In this document: in pieces, positions 12,726-23,650 of the stretch
Layout of the letters: every line of letters starts with the position of its first letter
Position numbering within the stretch: position 1 is the stretch's first letter
Origin: Cyanobacteria bacterium SIG30
GTDB lineage: Bacteria > Cyanobacteriota > Vampirovibrionia > Gastranaerophilales > Gastranaerophilaceae
Direction of reading: 5' to 3'
NCBI GenBank assembly: GCA_015152475.1
Contig: SUTW01000001.1
Coordinates: 248,001 to 312,000, forward strand
Length of the DNA: 64,000 nucleotides
Notes under the pieces: model-generated
Told to the model about the DNA's origin: nothing
Databases searched by the model: none
The model's input: the letters and a program-made list of their open reading frames with translations, nothing else
Translations under genes and position numbers: made by a program

Positions 12726-12957
12726 TTTTATTGTCCTTAATTTCCAAGATAGTATTTTTTAATTTAAATGGTAAAAGCATTGTTCTTGTTGTGTCATCTT
12801 TTAATTGAATAAAAATTTTGCTGTTATCATTTTTTAAAAAACAATTAGTTGAAACATCAACTGCAATTTTTATTGCTTCCACGAAATTTAATGTACTTAA
12901 ATCAAGACAAACATCATGATTTTCTTCGGTTTTTCTTTTAACATTTAAATTATTCAT
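12694..12957 (-). CDS. Small protein, weakly STAS-like, upstream of the aldolase
   Basis: 87-aa ORF overlapping the aldolase start; CLDLSTLNFVEAIKIAV pattern. Confidence 0.5.
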   Translation of the reverse strand: MNNLNVKRKTEENHDVCLDLSTLNFVEAIKIAVDVSTNCFLKNDNSKIFIQLKDDTTRTMLLPFKLKNTILEIKDNKNEKCYKRNYR

Positions 12958-13075
12958 AATTATTATACACCGTTTCTCTTTTTAACGGTATTTTTTAAAG
13001 TTTTATTGAGTTTTTTTAAAAAATTAGGTTGTTTGGTGTACAATGAAAATGTAATTTAGCTAAGGATTTAATTTT

Positions 13076-14050
13076 ATGATTACCCTAAATGATGTTTTGT
13101 TAAGTGCAAAGGAAGTTTTTGAAATCGAAGCAAATTCTATTTTGAAACTTTCAGATAGATTAGATAAAAATTTCTTAGATGCAATTGAAATCATATATAA
13201 TTCAAAAGGTAAAGTTGTTGTAACGGGTATGGGAAAATCTGGACTTGTTGGAAGAAAAATAGCTTCAACTTTATGCTCAACTGGTACTCCTGCAGTTTTT
13301 TTACATCCTGCTGAAAGTACACATGGCGATTCAGGTATAATTTCAAGAGGTGATGTTGTTATTGCAATTTCAAATAGTGGTGAAACTGGTGAATTGTTAA
13401 ACTTATTGCCATTATTACATAGATTTAATGTCCCAGTTATTTCAATGACTGGTAACTTAAATTCAACCTTAGCTAAAATGGGTAGCGTTGTTATTGATAT
13501 TTCTGTTGAAAAAGAAGCTTGTCCTTTAGGCAAAGCGCCTACTGCAAGCACAACTGCAACTTTGGCGATGGGAGATGCTATTGCAGTTTGTTTGTTGAAG
13601 AAGCGTGGTTTTACAACTGAAGATTTTCTTTTATATCATCCGTCTGGTGCTTTAGGAAAAGGTATTTTATATACAGTTGAAGAACTTATGTTAAAAGGTG
13701 AAAATGTACCTTTAATTTCAGAAAAAGTCGATTTTAAAGAAGCTTTGACATTTATTACTGAAAAGAAATTAGGTACTGCAATTATAATTAATGAAAATGG
13801 TGTTTTAACAGGCGTTTTAACGGATGGCGATATCAGAAGAATTTTAATTAAATATGATAATATTTCTAATTTAAAACTCCAAGATGTTATGACAAGAAAT
13901 CCTAAAACTATTTCAAAAGTTGATTTATGCGCAAAAGCATTATCAATTATGGAACGTCATAGTATAACTTCTTTGGCAGTTGTTGACGATAATCAAATTC
14001 CTATTGGCATTATTCATATTCATGATTTATTAAAAGCAGGTGTTGCATGA
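13076..14050 (+). CDS. kdsD: Arabinose-5-phosphate isomerase (SIS + CBS domains)
   Basis: GMGKSGLVGRKIASTLCSTGTPAVFLHPAESTHGDSG, two CBS motifs. Confidence 0.95.
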   Translation: MITLNDVLLSAKEVFEIEANSILKLSDRLDKNFLDAIEIIYNSKGKVVVTGMGKSGLVGRKIASTLCSTGTPAVFLHPAESTHGDSGIISRGDVVIAISNSGETGELLNLLPLLHRFNVPVISMTGNLNSTLAKMGSVVIDISVEKEACPLGKAPTASTTATLAMGDAIAVCLLKKRGFTTEDFLLYHPSGALGKGILYTVEELMLKGENVPLISEKVDFKEALTFITEKKLGTAIIINENGVLTGVLTDGDIRRILIKYDNISNLKLQDVMTRNPKTISKVDLCAKALSIMERHSITSLAVVDDNQIPIGIIHIHDLLKAGVA

Positions 14051-14574
14051 ATTTAGATTTAAAAAACAAATTACAAAAAATTAAACTTGTTGCATTTGAT
14101 GTTGATGGCGTTATGACAGATGCATCTTTGACATTTGATGAAGAAGGAAGAGAATATAAAACTTTTAATGCTAAAGACGGACAAGGTATTGTGATGTTGA
14201 ATAAAGCTGGTTTTAAAACAGCTATAATAACGGCAAGAGATAATGCAACAGTATATGTGAGAGCCAAAATTTTGGATATCACAAGAGTTTTTCATGGAAC
14301 TAAAAATAAGTCATTAGCGCTTGATGTTTTGCTCAAAGAATTTAATTTAAAAGAAGAAGAAATTGCTTATATGGGCGATGATATGCCTGATATTTGCGTT
14401 CTTAAACGTGTTGGAATAGCTTCATGTCCAAATGACGCAGTTGAAGAAGTAAAAAATGTTTGTAATTTTATATCTTCTTACAATGGCGGTCGTGGTGCAG
14501 TTCGTGAATTATGTGATTCTATTTTAAAAGCTAACAATATTACTTGGGACGATATTATTTCAAGAAATAATTGA
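14047..14574 (+). CDS. kdsC: Kdo-8-phosphate phosphatase (HAD, KdsC family)
   Basis: [13 protein letters not shown] ... [15 protein letters not shown] overlap with kdsD. Confidence 0.93.
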   Translation: MNLDLKNKLQKIKLVAFDVDGVMTDASLTFDEEGREYKTFNAKDGQGIVMLNKAGFKTAIITARDNATVYVRAKILDITRVFHGTKNKSLALDVLLKEFNLKEEEIAYMGDDMPDICVLKRVGIASCPNDAVEEVKNVCNFISSYNGGRGAVRELCDSILKANNITWDDIISRNN

Positions 14575-15423
14575 TTTTAAATATTCGCCATATTCATTTT
14601 TTTCATATTTTTTAGCTAAAACCAAAAGTTGTTTTTTATCAATATAGCCCATTCTGTAAGCAACTTCTTCAATACTTGCGATTTTTGAACCTGTGTTTAT
14701 TTCCATAGATTGAACAAAATTGCTTGCTTGAAGTAAACTTTGGTGTGTTCCTGTGTCAAGCCAAGCAAAACCTCTTCCTAAAATTTCAACATTTAATTTA
14801 CCTTTTTTAAGATAAATATTGTTTAAATCAGTTATTTCAAGTTCATCTCTCCAAGACGGTTTTAAACTTTTTGCATATTCAACAACATTGTTGTCGTAAA
14901 AATAAAGACCAGTTACTGCATAATTTGATTTAGGTTTTTTAGGTTTTTCTTCTATTGAAATAGCTTTTTTGTTTTTATCAAATTCAACAACACCAAATCT
15001 TTGAGGGTCTTTAACGGTGTAACCAAAAACTGTCGCACCATTTAGGTTTTCAATTACATTATGTAAAATTGTTGAAAAACCAAGTCCGTGGAAAATATTG
15101 TCTCCAAGAACCAAAGCAACAGAATCATTTTTTATAAAACTTTCGCCTATAATAAAGCTTTCGGCAATTCCTTTTGGCACAACCTGAACAGCATATTCAA
15201 TTTTTACACCTATTTGAGAACCATCACCTAACAGTTTTTTGAAATTATCATAATCAGCCGGATTAGTTATAATTAAAATATCTTTAATTCCAGCCAAAAG
15301 TAAAGTAGTTAAAGGGTAATAAATCATTGGTTTGTCATAAATCGGAAGTAAAATTTTTGAAATTGGTAAACTTGCAGGGTAAAGTCTTGTTCCTGCACCG
15401 CCAGCTAAAATTATACCCTTCAT
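14560..15423 (-). CDS. rfbA: Glucose-1-phosphate thymidylyltransferase
   Basis: [38 protein letters not shown]; start placed at ATG 15423 with GAAAGGA SD. Confidence 0.93.
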   Translation of the reverse strand: MKGIILAGGAGTRLYPASLPISKILLPIYDKPMIYYPLTTLLLAGIKDILIITNPADYDNFKKLLGDGSQIGVKIEYAVQVVPKGIAESFIIGESFIKNDSVALVLGDNIFHGLGFSTILHNVIENLNGATVFGYTVKDPQRFGVVEFDKNKKAISIEEKPKKPKSNYAVTGLYFYDNNVVEYAKSLKPSWRDELEITDLNNIYLKKGKLNVEILGRGFAWLDTGTHQSLLQASNFVQSMEINTGSKIASIEEVAYRMGYIDKKQLLVLAKKYEKNEYGEYLKSIIS

Positions 15424-16412
15424 AATTTTTTCCTTTCTTGTTCCCAACGATAAGCATTTTTTATTGATTCTTCAAGTGGTGTTTTGTTTTCCCAATTTAA
15501 AATTTCTTTTGAACGTGCACTATTTGCAACAAGTTTTGCGGGGTCTCCTTCTCTTCTTTCGCAAATTTTTAAAGGAATTTTTTTGTCTAAAACTTTTTCG
15601 CAAATATTAAAAATTTCTTTTACAGTTTTCCCGTCTTTTGTACCTAAATTAACTATATCAGATTTGCCGTTTTTAATATATTCAAATGCCAATCTGTGCG
15701 CGCGTGCTAAGTCAACAACATCTATATAATCTCTGACACAAGTGCCGTCTTTTGTATCGTAATCATCTCCAAATAAACTAAAAACTTTTTCTTCATCAGC
15801 TTTTAATATGTTTGGAACAAGATGCGTTTCAATGTCGTGCCATTCGCCAGTGATAACTTCTTTATTTGCGCCAATTACGTTAAAATATCTAAAAATCATG
15901 TAATTGAAATTATATGCATGGGCATAATCTTTAATCATATATTCAATTGCTAATTTTGTATTTCCATAAGGGTTTATTGGTTTTTGAACGTGATTTTCAT
16001 CAATTAAATCAGATATTGGATTGCCATAAGTTGCAGCAGTTGATGAAAAAACTAAATTTTTAACTTTATATTTTATAATACAATCAAGCAAATTAAGTGT
16101 TCCAAAAACATTGTTGTGATAATATTTTTGAGGTTCTTTAACGCTTTCGCCGACAAGTGATGCTGCTGCAAAGTGGATTACTGCTTCAAAATCGTATTTT
16201 TCAAAAACTTTTTCTAAATCATTCTTGTTTTTTAAATCTATTTCAAAAAAGTCTTTAATCTTGCCTTCAAAATCGGTGTTTTTAAGGCGTTCTACAATTT
16301 GAATATGACCTGTTGATAAATTGTCCACGATAACAACGTCATAGCCATTTTTTAAAAATTCTATGACACTGTTTGAACCTATATAACCTGCCCCACCTGT
16401 AATTAAAATCAT
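15420..16412 (-). CDS. galE: UDP-glucose 4-epimerase
   Basis: [22 protein letters not shown]. Confidence 0.94.
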   Translation of the reverse strand: MILITGGAGYIGSNSVIEFLKNGYDVVIVDNLSTGHIQIVERLKNTDFEGKIKDFFEIDLKNKNDLEKVFEKYDFEAVIHFAAASLVGESVKEPQKYYHNNVFGTLNLLDCIIKYKVKNLVFSSTAATYGNPISDLIDENHVQKPINPYGNTKLAIEYMIKDYAHAYNFNYMIFRYFNVIGANKEVITGEWHDIETHLVPNILKADEEKVFSLFGDDYDTKDGTCVRDYIDVVDLARAHRLAFEYIKNGKSDIVNLGTKDGKTVKEIFNICEKVLDKKIPLKICERREGDPAKLVANSARSKEILNWENKTPLEESIKNAYRWEQERKKL

Positions 16413-16418
16413 TTAATT

Positions 16419-17438
16419 TTAGTCTTTCTGAGCTAATTTTTCTCTAATTTTATCTTCAATTTCTTTTAAAAGTTCTGGGTTAGCTTCTAAAACTTCTTTT
16501 GATTTATCTCTGCCTTGTCCAAGTTTTTCATCATTATAGCTAAACCATGCACCTGCTTTTTTAACTATTTCTAAGTTTACTGCAACATCTAAAATGTTGC
16601 CGATTTTGCTTATACCTTTACCGTAAATAATGTCAAATTCTGCAACTCTGAAAGGTGGTGCAACTTTGTTTTTGGCAACTTTTACTTTTACTCTGTTACC
16701 AATATCTTCGCCATCTTTTTTAAGTGTTTCAACTCTTCTGATATCCAAACGGACTGAAGCGTAATATTTTAGAGCATTACCACCGGTTGTTGTTTCAGGG
16801 TTGCCATACATAACACCAATTTTTTGTCTTAATTGGTTGATGAAAATTACTGTTGTATTTGTTTTTGCAACTATACCTGTAAGTTTTCTAAGTCCTTTTG
16901 ACATCAATCTTGCTTGAAGACCCATTTGTTGTTCATCCATCGCACCTTCTATTTCAGCTTTTGGAACAAGTGCTGCAACAGAGTCGATTACAACAACATC
17001 AATTGCGCCTGAGCGAACTAATTCTTCTGCAATATCAAGTGCTTGTTCACCAGTATCAGGTTGAGAGATTAGAAGTGAATCAATATCGACTCCTAAATTT
17101 TTTGCATATTCAGGGTCAAGCGCGTGTTCTGCATCGATATATGCTGCAATTCCGCCTTTTTTTTGGCATTCTGCAACGATATGTTGTGCAAGGGTTGTTT
17201 TACCAGATGCTTCTGGTCCATAAACTTCAATAATTCTTCCTTTTGGAACGCCACCTATACCAAGAGCTAAATCTAAAGCCATAGCACCTGTTGGAATTGA
17301 ATCAACATTTACTGATGTTTTATCGCCAAGACGCATAATAGAACCTTTTCCAAAGTCCTTTTCAATTTTATCCAACGCCATTTTTAAGGCTTTATCTTTA
17401 CCTTGTTGAATTTCATCTTTTTCTTTAACGTCTGCCAT
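16419..17438 (-). CDS. recA: Recombinase RecA
   Basis: [48 protein letters not shown]. Confidence 0.99.
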   Translation of the reverse strand: MADVKEKDEIQQGKDKALKMALDKIEKDFGKGSIMRLGDKTSVNVDSIPTGAMALDLALGIGGVPKGRIIEVYGPEASGKTTLAQHIVAECQKKGGIAAYIDAEHALDPEYAKNLGVDIDSLLISQPDTGEQALDIAEELVRSGAIDVVVIDSVAALVPKAEIEGAMDEQQMGLQARLMSKGLRKLTGIVAKTNTTVIFINQLRQKIGVMYGNPETTTGGNALKYYASVRLDIRRVETLKKDGEDIGNRVKVKVAKNKVAPPFRVAEFDIIYGKGISKIGNILDVAVNLEIVKKAGAWFSYNDEKLGQGRDKSKEVLEANPELLKEIEDKIREKLAQKD

Positions 17439-17464
17439 TTTCTCTCCCCTTTTACAATGAATTA

Positions 17465-17484
17465 ATTTTATTATATAATAAAAT
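17465..17484. promoter_or_regulatory. Perfect palindromic bidirectional promoter, recA/kdsA
   Basis: ATTTTATTATATAATAAAAT reads identically on both strands and contains TATAAT on each (+ 17474-17479; - 17475-17470). Confidence 0.6.
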
Positions 17485-17486
17485 CT

Positions 17487-18296
17487 ATGAAAAGTATAAA
17501 ACTTAACAATTTTGAAATAGGTGGCGATAAGTTAACAATTTTGGCAGGTCCTTGTGCTATTGAATCTGAAGAAATTGTTTTTAAGACTGCTGAAAAACTT
17601 AAAGAAATTACAAAAAAATTAGATATAAATTTTGTATTTAAAGCAAGTTATGATAAAGCAAACAGGTCATCAATAAATTCGTTTAGAGGATTAGGAATTG
17701 ATAGAGGCCTTGAAATTTTATCTGAGGTTAAAACAAAATATAATCTTCCAATTGTGACCGATATCCATCAAGTTTCAGAAATTGAAAAAGTTTCAAAAGT
17801 CGCAGATATTATTCAAATTCCTGCGTTTTTATGCAGACAAACAGATTTGCTTGTTGAAGCTGGTAAAACAGGAAAAATAGTTAATATCAAAAAAGGTCAA
17901 TTTTTAGCACCAGAACAAGTTAAACCTTTGATTGATAAAGTTAAATCACAAGGAAATGATAATATTTTAATTACTGAAAGAGGCACAACTTTTGGTTATA
18001 ATAATTTAGTTGTTGATATGAGAGCAATTAAAATAATGCAGGATTTTGGTTATCCAGTTGTTTTTGATGCAACTCATTCAGTTCAATTACCAGGGGGTCA
18101 TGGAGAATCTTCTTCTGGTGATAGAAGGTTTGTACCGCTTCTTGCAAAATCTGCTGTTTGCGCAGGTGCACGTTGTTTGTTTTTTGAAGTTCATCCAGAT
18201 CCTAAAAATGCCAAATGCGATGGCGACAATATGATTTGTTTAGATGAAGCAGAAAACGTATTTGATATTTGTAATAAAATTTTTAAAATTGTTTGA
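17487..18296 (+). CDS. kdsA: 3-deoxy-8-phosphooctulonate (Kdo8P) synthase
   Basis: [34 protein letters not shown]. Confidence 0.97.
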   Translation: MKSIKLNNFEIGGDKLTILAGPCAIESEEIVFKTAEKLKEITKKLDINFVFKASYDKANRSSINSFRGLGIDRGLEILSEVKTKYNLPIVTDIHQVSEIEKVSKVADIIQIPAFLCRQTDLLVEAGKTGKIVNIKKGQFLAPEQVKPLIDKVKSQGNDNILITERGTTFGYNNLVVDMRAIKIMQDFGYPVVFDATHSVQLPGGHGESSSGDRRFVPLLAKSAVCAGARCLFFEVHPDPKNAKCDGDNMICLDEAENVFDICNKIFKIV

Positions 18297-18361
18297 TTTT
18301 TCGAATTGAATTTTTGTTTAATAATTTAGAAAATTAAAATTTTTGCATTATAATTTAACCT

Positions 18362-19426
18362 ATGGGTGATGAAGATAAACAGTTTGAGGCGTCTCAGCAG
18401 AAGCTTCAAAAGGCAAGAAAAGAAGGACAAGTTGTAAAATCAAAAGATTTTTCAACAGCTCTTGCTATGCTTGTTATGTTTACTGCAATTTATTCATTAT
18501 CCCCATTTATTTGGGAACAAATTACAAGAATTTTTGTTCTTTTATATGAACAAATTCCAAATGCGAATCTTGATAAAATTGGATTACCTTATATTTTATT
18601 TACAACAATGGTACCTCTTGTTTTAATTTTGGGTCCGATACTCCTTTTAGCTTGGTTTATGGGTATTATGGGAGATTTAGTTCAAGTTGGTCCTTTATTT
18701 ACAATGACACCTTTATCACCAAAACTTGATAAATTAAATCCTACAAAGTATTTTAAAAATTTGATTTCGCCAAAAACTTTTTTTGAACTTTTTAAAAATA
18801 TTGTAAAAGTTGCGCTTTTGGGTTTTATTGGTTGGAATGTTTATAAGGAACATTTTCCTGCGATTCTTGCATTAGTTAGTATAGATAACCAATTTGCAGT
18901 TTTGATTGCCTTTGGTAAATTAATTGTAGATTTTATTTTTAAAGCTTCAATTGCTTTTTTGATTATTGCAGCTGCTGATTATGGTGTTACTAAATGGAAG
19001 TTTTTACAAGACCAAAAAATGTCTTTTAAAGAATTAAAAGATGAATACAAAAATACTGAAGGTGACCCAAATGTTAAAGCAGCTTTAAGACAACGCCGTC
19101 AACAAATGCTTCAAAGGTCGATGATGGATGCTGTTCCTGATGCTGATTTTGTTGTAACTAACCCAACCCATGTCGCTTGTGCTTTAAAATATGATGCTGA
19201 AACAATGCAATCGCCAAAACTTGTTGCAAAAGGTACAGAATTATTTGCTAAAAAAATTATAGAAATAGCAAAAGAACACGGAGTTCCTGTTATTGAAAAT
19301 CCTCCAGTTGCAAGAGCAATTTTTAAAATAGTTGAAATTAACAAAGAAATTCCTCCTGATTTATACAAAGCAGTTGCAGAAATTCTATTATTTGTTTACA
19401 AGCATAAGAAAAATAAACAACCTTAG
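18362..19426 (+). CDS. flhB: FlhB/YscU-family flagellar or type III export switch protein
   Basis: KLQKARKEGQVVKSKDF N-terminus, four TM helices, NPTH autocleavage motif in VVTNPTHVACALKY. Confidence 0.9.
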   Translation: MGDEDKQFEASQQKLQKARKEGQVVKSKDFSTALAMLVMFTAIYSLSPFIWEQITRIFVLLYEQIPNANLDKIGLPYILFTTMVPLVLILGPILLLAWFMGIMGDLVQVGPLFTMTPLSPKLDKLNPTKYFKNLISPKTFFELFKNIVKVALLGFIGWNVYKEHFPAILALVSIDNQFAVLIAFGKLIVDFIFKASIAFLIIAAADYGVTKWKFLQDQKMSFKELKDEYKNTEGDPNVKAALRQRRQQMLQRSMMDAVPDADFVVTNPTHVACALKYDAETMQSPKLVAKGTELFAKKIIEIAKEHGVPVIENPPVARAIFKIVEINKEIPPDLYKAVAEILLFVYKHKKNKQP

Positions 19427-19433
19427 TTTAAAT

Positions 19434-20075
19434 TTAGTAAGATCTTGAATTTTTACCTACATAAAAATTATATTCAAGTTCATGTTCTATAGTTGTTTCT
19501 CTTCCATGACCTGGCCAAACCGGAGTTGTTGGTTTTAATTTGTATAACTTATTAACAATACTTTCGGTTAATTCATCAAAATCTCCACCGGGTAGGTCGC
19601 ATCTTCCAACTGCTTCGTAAAACAACGTGTCACCTGAAAAAAGAGTATCGTCTATTAGGTAAGAAAGACTTCCTTTTGTATGCCCTTTTGTGTGGAAAAT
19701 CTTAATTTTGTGATTGCCAAATTTTAATTCGCTATTTTCATCTATAAATTCATCTATAACGGGTTTTTCTGGTGTTGGAATACCAAAATAACCACATTGG
19801 GTTTTAAGATTGTCAATCAAAATCAAATCATCTTTATGCAAGACAATTATTGGATTTAATTTTTTTTTAAATTCAGAACAAGCTAAAACGTGGTCAAAGT
19901 GTCCATGGGTTAACAAAATATATTTTAATTTTGCGCTATTTTCTTCTAAATCCTTATTAACCGCTTCAAAATCACCTGTACAGTCAATTAAAACAGCTTC
20001 TTTTGATTCTTTATCAATTAAAAGATAATTGTTGCTTACAAGTTCGTCACCTATTCTGTATTGTTTAAAAATCAT
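19434..20075 (-). CDS. MBL-fold metallohydrolase (glyoxalase II-like)
   Basis: THGHFDH, GHTKGS, FSGDTLF, WPGHGRETT. Confidence 0.9.
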   Translation of the reverse strand: MIFKQYRIGDELVSNNYLLIDKESKEAVLIDCTGDFEAVNKDLEENSAKLKYILLTHGHFDHVLACSEFKKKLNPIIVLHKDDLILIDNLKTQCGYFGIPTPEKPVIDEFIDENSELKFGNHKIKIFHTKGHTKGSLSYLIDDTLFSGDTLFYEAVGRCDLPGGDFDELTESIVNKLYKLKPTTPVWPGHGRETTIEHELEYNFYVGKNSRSY

Positions 20076-20084
20076 AAAATCTCC

Positions 20085-20300
20085 TTACCAAAGAGATTTT
20101 AACATATTCAAGATTTTATTCATACTACTTTTACTTTTTATTGATGAAGTTGCTTTTATCGCAATTCGTTTTAAACTGTCACCAGACAAGTTAAAATGCA
20201 CCTGCAGTTCCTTCATATATTTTGTTAAATAACTTAATGCAAGTCTTTCCTGTTCGGTTTTGCCGGAGCATTTATCTATAAAATAAATTTTTTCCTTCAT
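20085..20300 (-). CDS. Hypothetical 71-aa protein, operonic with MBL hydrolase
   Basis: Intact ORF 10 bp upstream of the next gene; TATCAT-N6-ATG. Confidence 0.5.
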   Translation of the reverse strand: MKEKIYFIDKCSGKTEQERLALSYLTKYMKELQVHFNLSGDSLKRIAIKATSSIKSKSSMNKILNMLKSLW

Positions 20301-20409
20301 AAATAAATGATAAAAAATTTTCTTTTATATAACATTGCCTGAAAGTTTAAAAAATAATTTTTTTTCTGATATTTTCAGATTACATCGTTTTATAGTAGTT
20401 TAAATACAA

Positions 20410-20440
20410 AATTCAGCGTTAATTAGTCTAACGCTGAATT
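20410..20440. terminator. Hairpin downstream of secG
   Basis: AATTCAGCGTTA-N7-TAACGCTGAATT perfect 12-bp stem; weak U-tract. Confidence 0.6.
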
Positions 20441-20463
20441 ATTTGTTAAATATCTTTTAATTA

Positions 20464-20685
20464 TTACTTAATAATGAAACCTAAAATAAATGTTGTGACA
20501 ATAAAAATACCAGCAACAATGTAAGTTACTTTGTTTAAACCATCTTCGGCACTTTTTTGTGAAGAGAAAAGTTGGCTTGCAGAACCTATTGAAGCAATAC
20601 CTTCACCTTTGGGTGCATGTAATAATACTAAAATGATGAGCAATACAGCTGATAAAATTTGTGTCATGTATAAGAATGTTGTCAT
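20464..20685 (-). CDS. secG: Preprotein translocase subunit SecG
   Basis: Two TM helices, HAPKGEGIASIGSASQLFSSQKSAEDGLNKVT. Confidence 0.92.
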   Translation of the reverse strand: MTTFLYMTQILSAVLLIILVLLHAPKGEGIASIGSASQLFSSQKSAEDGLNKVTYIVAGIFIVTTFILGFIIK

Positions 20686-20803
20686 TATTTTTTCCTTTAT
20701 TTAAGAAAAGATTATCATGAAGAAAAAAATAATACAATCAATCCATTTTTTTATTAAAAAAATATGTTAAAGTAATTATGAAGTAAGATTTGGGAGAAGT
20801 AAA

Positions 20804-21694
20804 ATGGAAAGTACCATAAAAACAATAATGCTGACAAAAGAAAATATGCAAAGACTGTTGCCTAAAAGAAGTAATTTTTCAAACAAAGGCAGTTATGGTT
20901 GCGTTGTTAATATTGCAGGTTCTTTTATGTATCCTGGTGCGAGTTATTTAAGTTCTGTTGCAGCACTTAAAGTTGGTGCAGGACGAGTTCGTTTAGCAAC
21001 AACAACAAATGTAATCCCAATTGTTGCATCTCTTACTCCAGATATTACTTTTTTAGATTTAGGAGAAAGCAAAGATTACACAATTCCAAAAGATAGTTAT
21101 AAATATTTGCAAACAATAGCTGAACCAACAGTTTATGCTATAGGTTGTGGTCTTACTCAATATGGTGGGACCAAAGATTTTATTTTATCTTTTTTGAAAA
21201 ATAATAGAAATAATCAAACACCAATAATAATTGATGCAGATGGTGTTAATGCTCTTTCTTCAGTTACAAATTTTATGATGCCATTAAATTCAATAATAAC
21301 TCCTCATCCATTGGAGCTTTCAAGACTTATAGATGTTCCTGTTGAAGAAATTCAGGCAAATAGAGTTGAATATGCTTGGAAAGCATGTCAGGAACTTGAT
21401 TGTATTGTTCTTTTAAAAGGACATGATAGCGTTATTGCAGTCCCAAATGGTCAAATATTCATTAATAAAACAGGAAATTCGGCACTTGCAAAAGCTGGTT
21501 CAGGTGATGTTTTGACAGGGATGATTGCAGGTTTTGCATCTCAAGGTTTAAACCTTGAAAATGCTGCTTGTTTAGCTGTTTATTTACATGGAGTTGCAGG
21601 TGAAATTGCTTCAAAAACTCAAACAGAATACGGAGTTTTGGCAACAAACCTCATTAATACAATTCCTTCTGCAATTAGAGAATTATTATTTTAA
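20804..21694 (+). CDS. nnrD: ADP-dependent NAD(P)H-hydrate dehydratase
   Basis: KGSYGCVVNIAGS, GCGLTQYGGT, LKGHDSVIAVPNGQIFINKTGNSALAKAGSGDVLTGMIAGF. Confidence 0.93.
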   Translation: MESTIKTIMLTKENMQRLLPKRSNFSNKGSYGCVVNIAGSFMYPGASYLSSVAALKVGAGRVRLATTTNVIPIVASLTPDITFLDLGESKDYTIPKDSYKYLQTIAEPTVYAIGCGLTQYGGTKDFILSFLKNNRNNQTPIIIDADGVNALSSVTNFMMPLNSIITPHPLELSRLIDVPVEEIQANRVEYAWKACQELDCIVLLKGHDSVIAVPNGQIFINKTGNSALAKAGSGDVLTGMIAGFASQGLNLENAACLAVYLHGVAGEIASKTQTEYGVLATNLINTIPSAIRELLF

Positions 21695-21711
21695 TTTAAG
21701 TTAAAATTATT

Positions 21712-23556
21712 TTAAATAGCTTCTTCTGTTGGAACTTTAATTTTTCTTAAATTCCATTCTTCAAATAGTTTACGTTTTTTGCCCATATTTGATGGGTCTT
21801 GTGCTGTCAATTTGTCATATTTCATTTTTGCATTGTTTGCACCTACAAGCATAACAACGTCAAATGAAGTTATTTCTCTTACGTTATCGTATGCAACAGC
21901 GATTTTAAAGTCTTCAGGCCCTGCCATAACATAAAAAGCATTTTCTGTCAGTAATTGTTCATCATAATTATCTCGCATAGGAGATAAAGTGCCTCTATAT
22001 CCTACTGATAAATATTTACATAATCTTATATTTTCATCAATAGAAACAGAAATTTTACCGTATCTATAATCATCAAATATAAAAGGACTTCTTCCGTGGA
22101 CACCGGCTGCTGCGACATATATTCTTGAACCCCAACCTTTGACCCTAGATTGAATACCAGGCGTGAATCTAACAAGTCCTGTTGTTTGCCCTGTGCCATA
22201 CAATGTTGCTGCAGCTTGTCCTGCTACATAACCTTTGATGTACATGTCCTGTTCTTTATTTTCAAGTTTAAATAATGTTTTAGATAATTCACCTTGCCAT
22301 CTTACACGTGCAGTACCGATTTGTTCTTCTTGATCATCTTCAGAATATTCACTTACATAACCTGCAGTTAATCTTTGTGTAAATGTAGCGCCTAAATCTT
22401 TGTTTTCCCAAGCTTTATGGTGAACTAATTGACCCATATAACCTGGGCGCATATAACCATTGAACCATTCATCAACATAACCGTGTCTTGAATAATCTAC
22501 CCATAATTCTTTATTAAAGCGATATTTACCTCTTATAACAAGGTTTTTACTTGATGTTGCCCAACCAGCTTCTACAAAATTTCTTTTAGAACGGTGTCTT
22601 GCTAAAACACCAATACCTGCACCGCCACTATAAACCAAGGCTGGTATTACTTTTAATGTGGAATTACCAGGAATTCTTGTTGTGAAACCTGGGCCAACAT
22701 ATGTACCAAAATTGCTCATAGAACCTAATTCTGGTCCATTTAATTCAATATAGTTTTGTTCTTTATCTGTTAAAATACTTAAATCAGGCGCAGTTGCCAA
22801 TTTATATTTTTTATAATAAATATCAACATTTTTAAATGTTATTTCATCATGGTCTTGGTGACTTTTTATAATAATTTCTTTTGTTTTTATTTTGTATGGC
22901 TCTGAACGTTTTTTTCTCATTTCAAAGGTTGCTTCTTGTTCATTAATCATATCCATATCATAGAATGTACCAAATCCAAAAGAAGCAATTTTCATTTCGA
23001 TTTTATCTGCAAGTTCAAAATCACCGTTTATAGCTTCAATTTTATTAGCATAAGCATAGCCTTCTCTTGCTGTAATTTTAAAATTGCTAAATTCGCCTAA
23101 TGGTTCGTTCATTAAAACATTTTCTTTGTTCAGGTCAACTACCATGTAGTCACCTTTCAAAACTCCGCCATCTTTGTATAATTTAACATTATCAAATAAT
23201 TTTATAAAGTTTCCTTTTCTGTTAAAAATGGCTTTGTCGGCAGTTATTTTTGTTTTTTCAGGTGATGAGGTTATAACAACATGTCCTCTGGCTTCAACTT
23301 CATCAATATCGTTTTTATATTCCATTTCATCGCAATCTAAAACCATTGATGTTGGTTTTTGTGGTTCTTTTACTTCGTTTTTTGCTCTTTTTTCCTTAAG
23401 GTAATCGATTGGATTTGGAATATAAATGCCATTATCGGCTTCTTCTTGAAGATTTTGGTTGAAGGTTCTTGTATTTTGTTTAATTATGTCTTCTTCGTTT
23501 TTAGATTGTATTACCTCTATGGCGCATACAGGAAGCGTCAAAAATAATAGAAGCAT
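21712..23556 (-). CDS. LptD/OstA-like outer-membrane LPS assembly protein
   Basis: OstA-type N-domain (DCDEMEYKNDIDEVEARGHVVITS..TADKAIFN) and long beta-rich C-terminus. Confidence 0.75.
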   Translation of the reverse strand: MLLLFLTLPVCAIEVIQSKNEEDIIKQNTRTFNQNLQEEADNGIYIPNPIDYLKEKRAKNEVKEPQKPTSMVLDCDEMEYKNDIDEVEARGHVVITSSPEKTKITADKAIFNRKGNFIKLFDNVKLYKDGGVLKGDYMVVDLNKENVLMNEPLGEFSNFKITAREGYAYANKIEAINGDFELADKIEMKIASFGFGTFYDMDMINEQEATFEMRKKRSEPYKIKTKEIIIKSHQDHDEITFKNVDIYYKKYKLATAPDLSILTDKEQNYIELNGPELGSMSNFGTYVGPGFTTRIPGNSTLKVIPALVYSGGAGIGVLARHRSKRNFVEAGWATSSKNLVIRGKYRFNKELWVDYSRHGYVDEWFNGYMRPGYMGQLVHHKAWENKDLGATFTQRLTAGYVSEYSEDDQEEQIGTARVRWQGELSKTLFKLENKEQDMYIKGYVAGQAAATLYGTGQTTGLVRFTPGIQSRVKGWGSRIYVAAAGVHGRSPFIFDDYRYGKISVSIDENIRLCKYLSVGYRGTLSPMRDNYDEQLLTENAFYVMAGPEDFKIAVAYDNVREITSFDVVMLVGANNAKMKYDKLTAQDPSNMGKKRKLFEEWNLRKIKVPTEEAI

Positions 23557-23650
23557 TGTATATATATAACGAAGTTTTATAATTTATCCCCTTATTTTAT
23601 TAGAGTATTTTAACCCAAATATTATTTTTTAATAACACTCATATAGAGTA

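Noticed and set aside
13060-13551. 163-aa minus ORF opposite kdsD
   Set aside because: Antisense shadow; no supporting signals
16898-17233. 111-aa plus-strand ORF antisense to recA
   Set aside because: Q/L-rich artefact antisense to a strongly conserved gene; no SD or promoter
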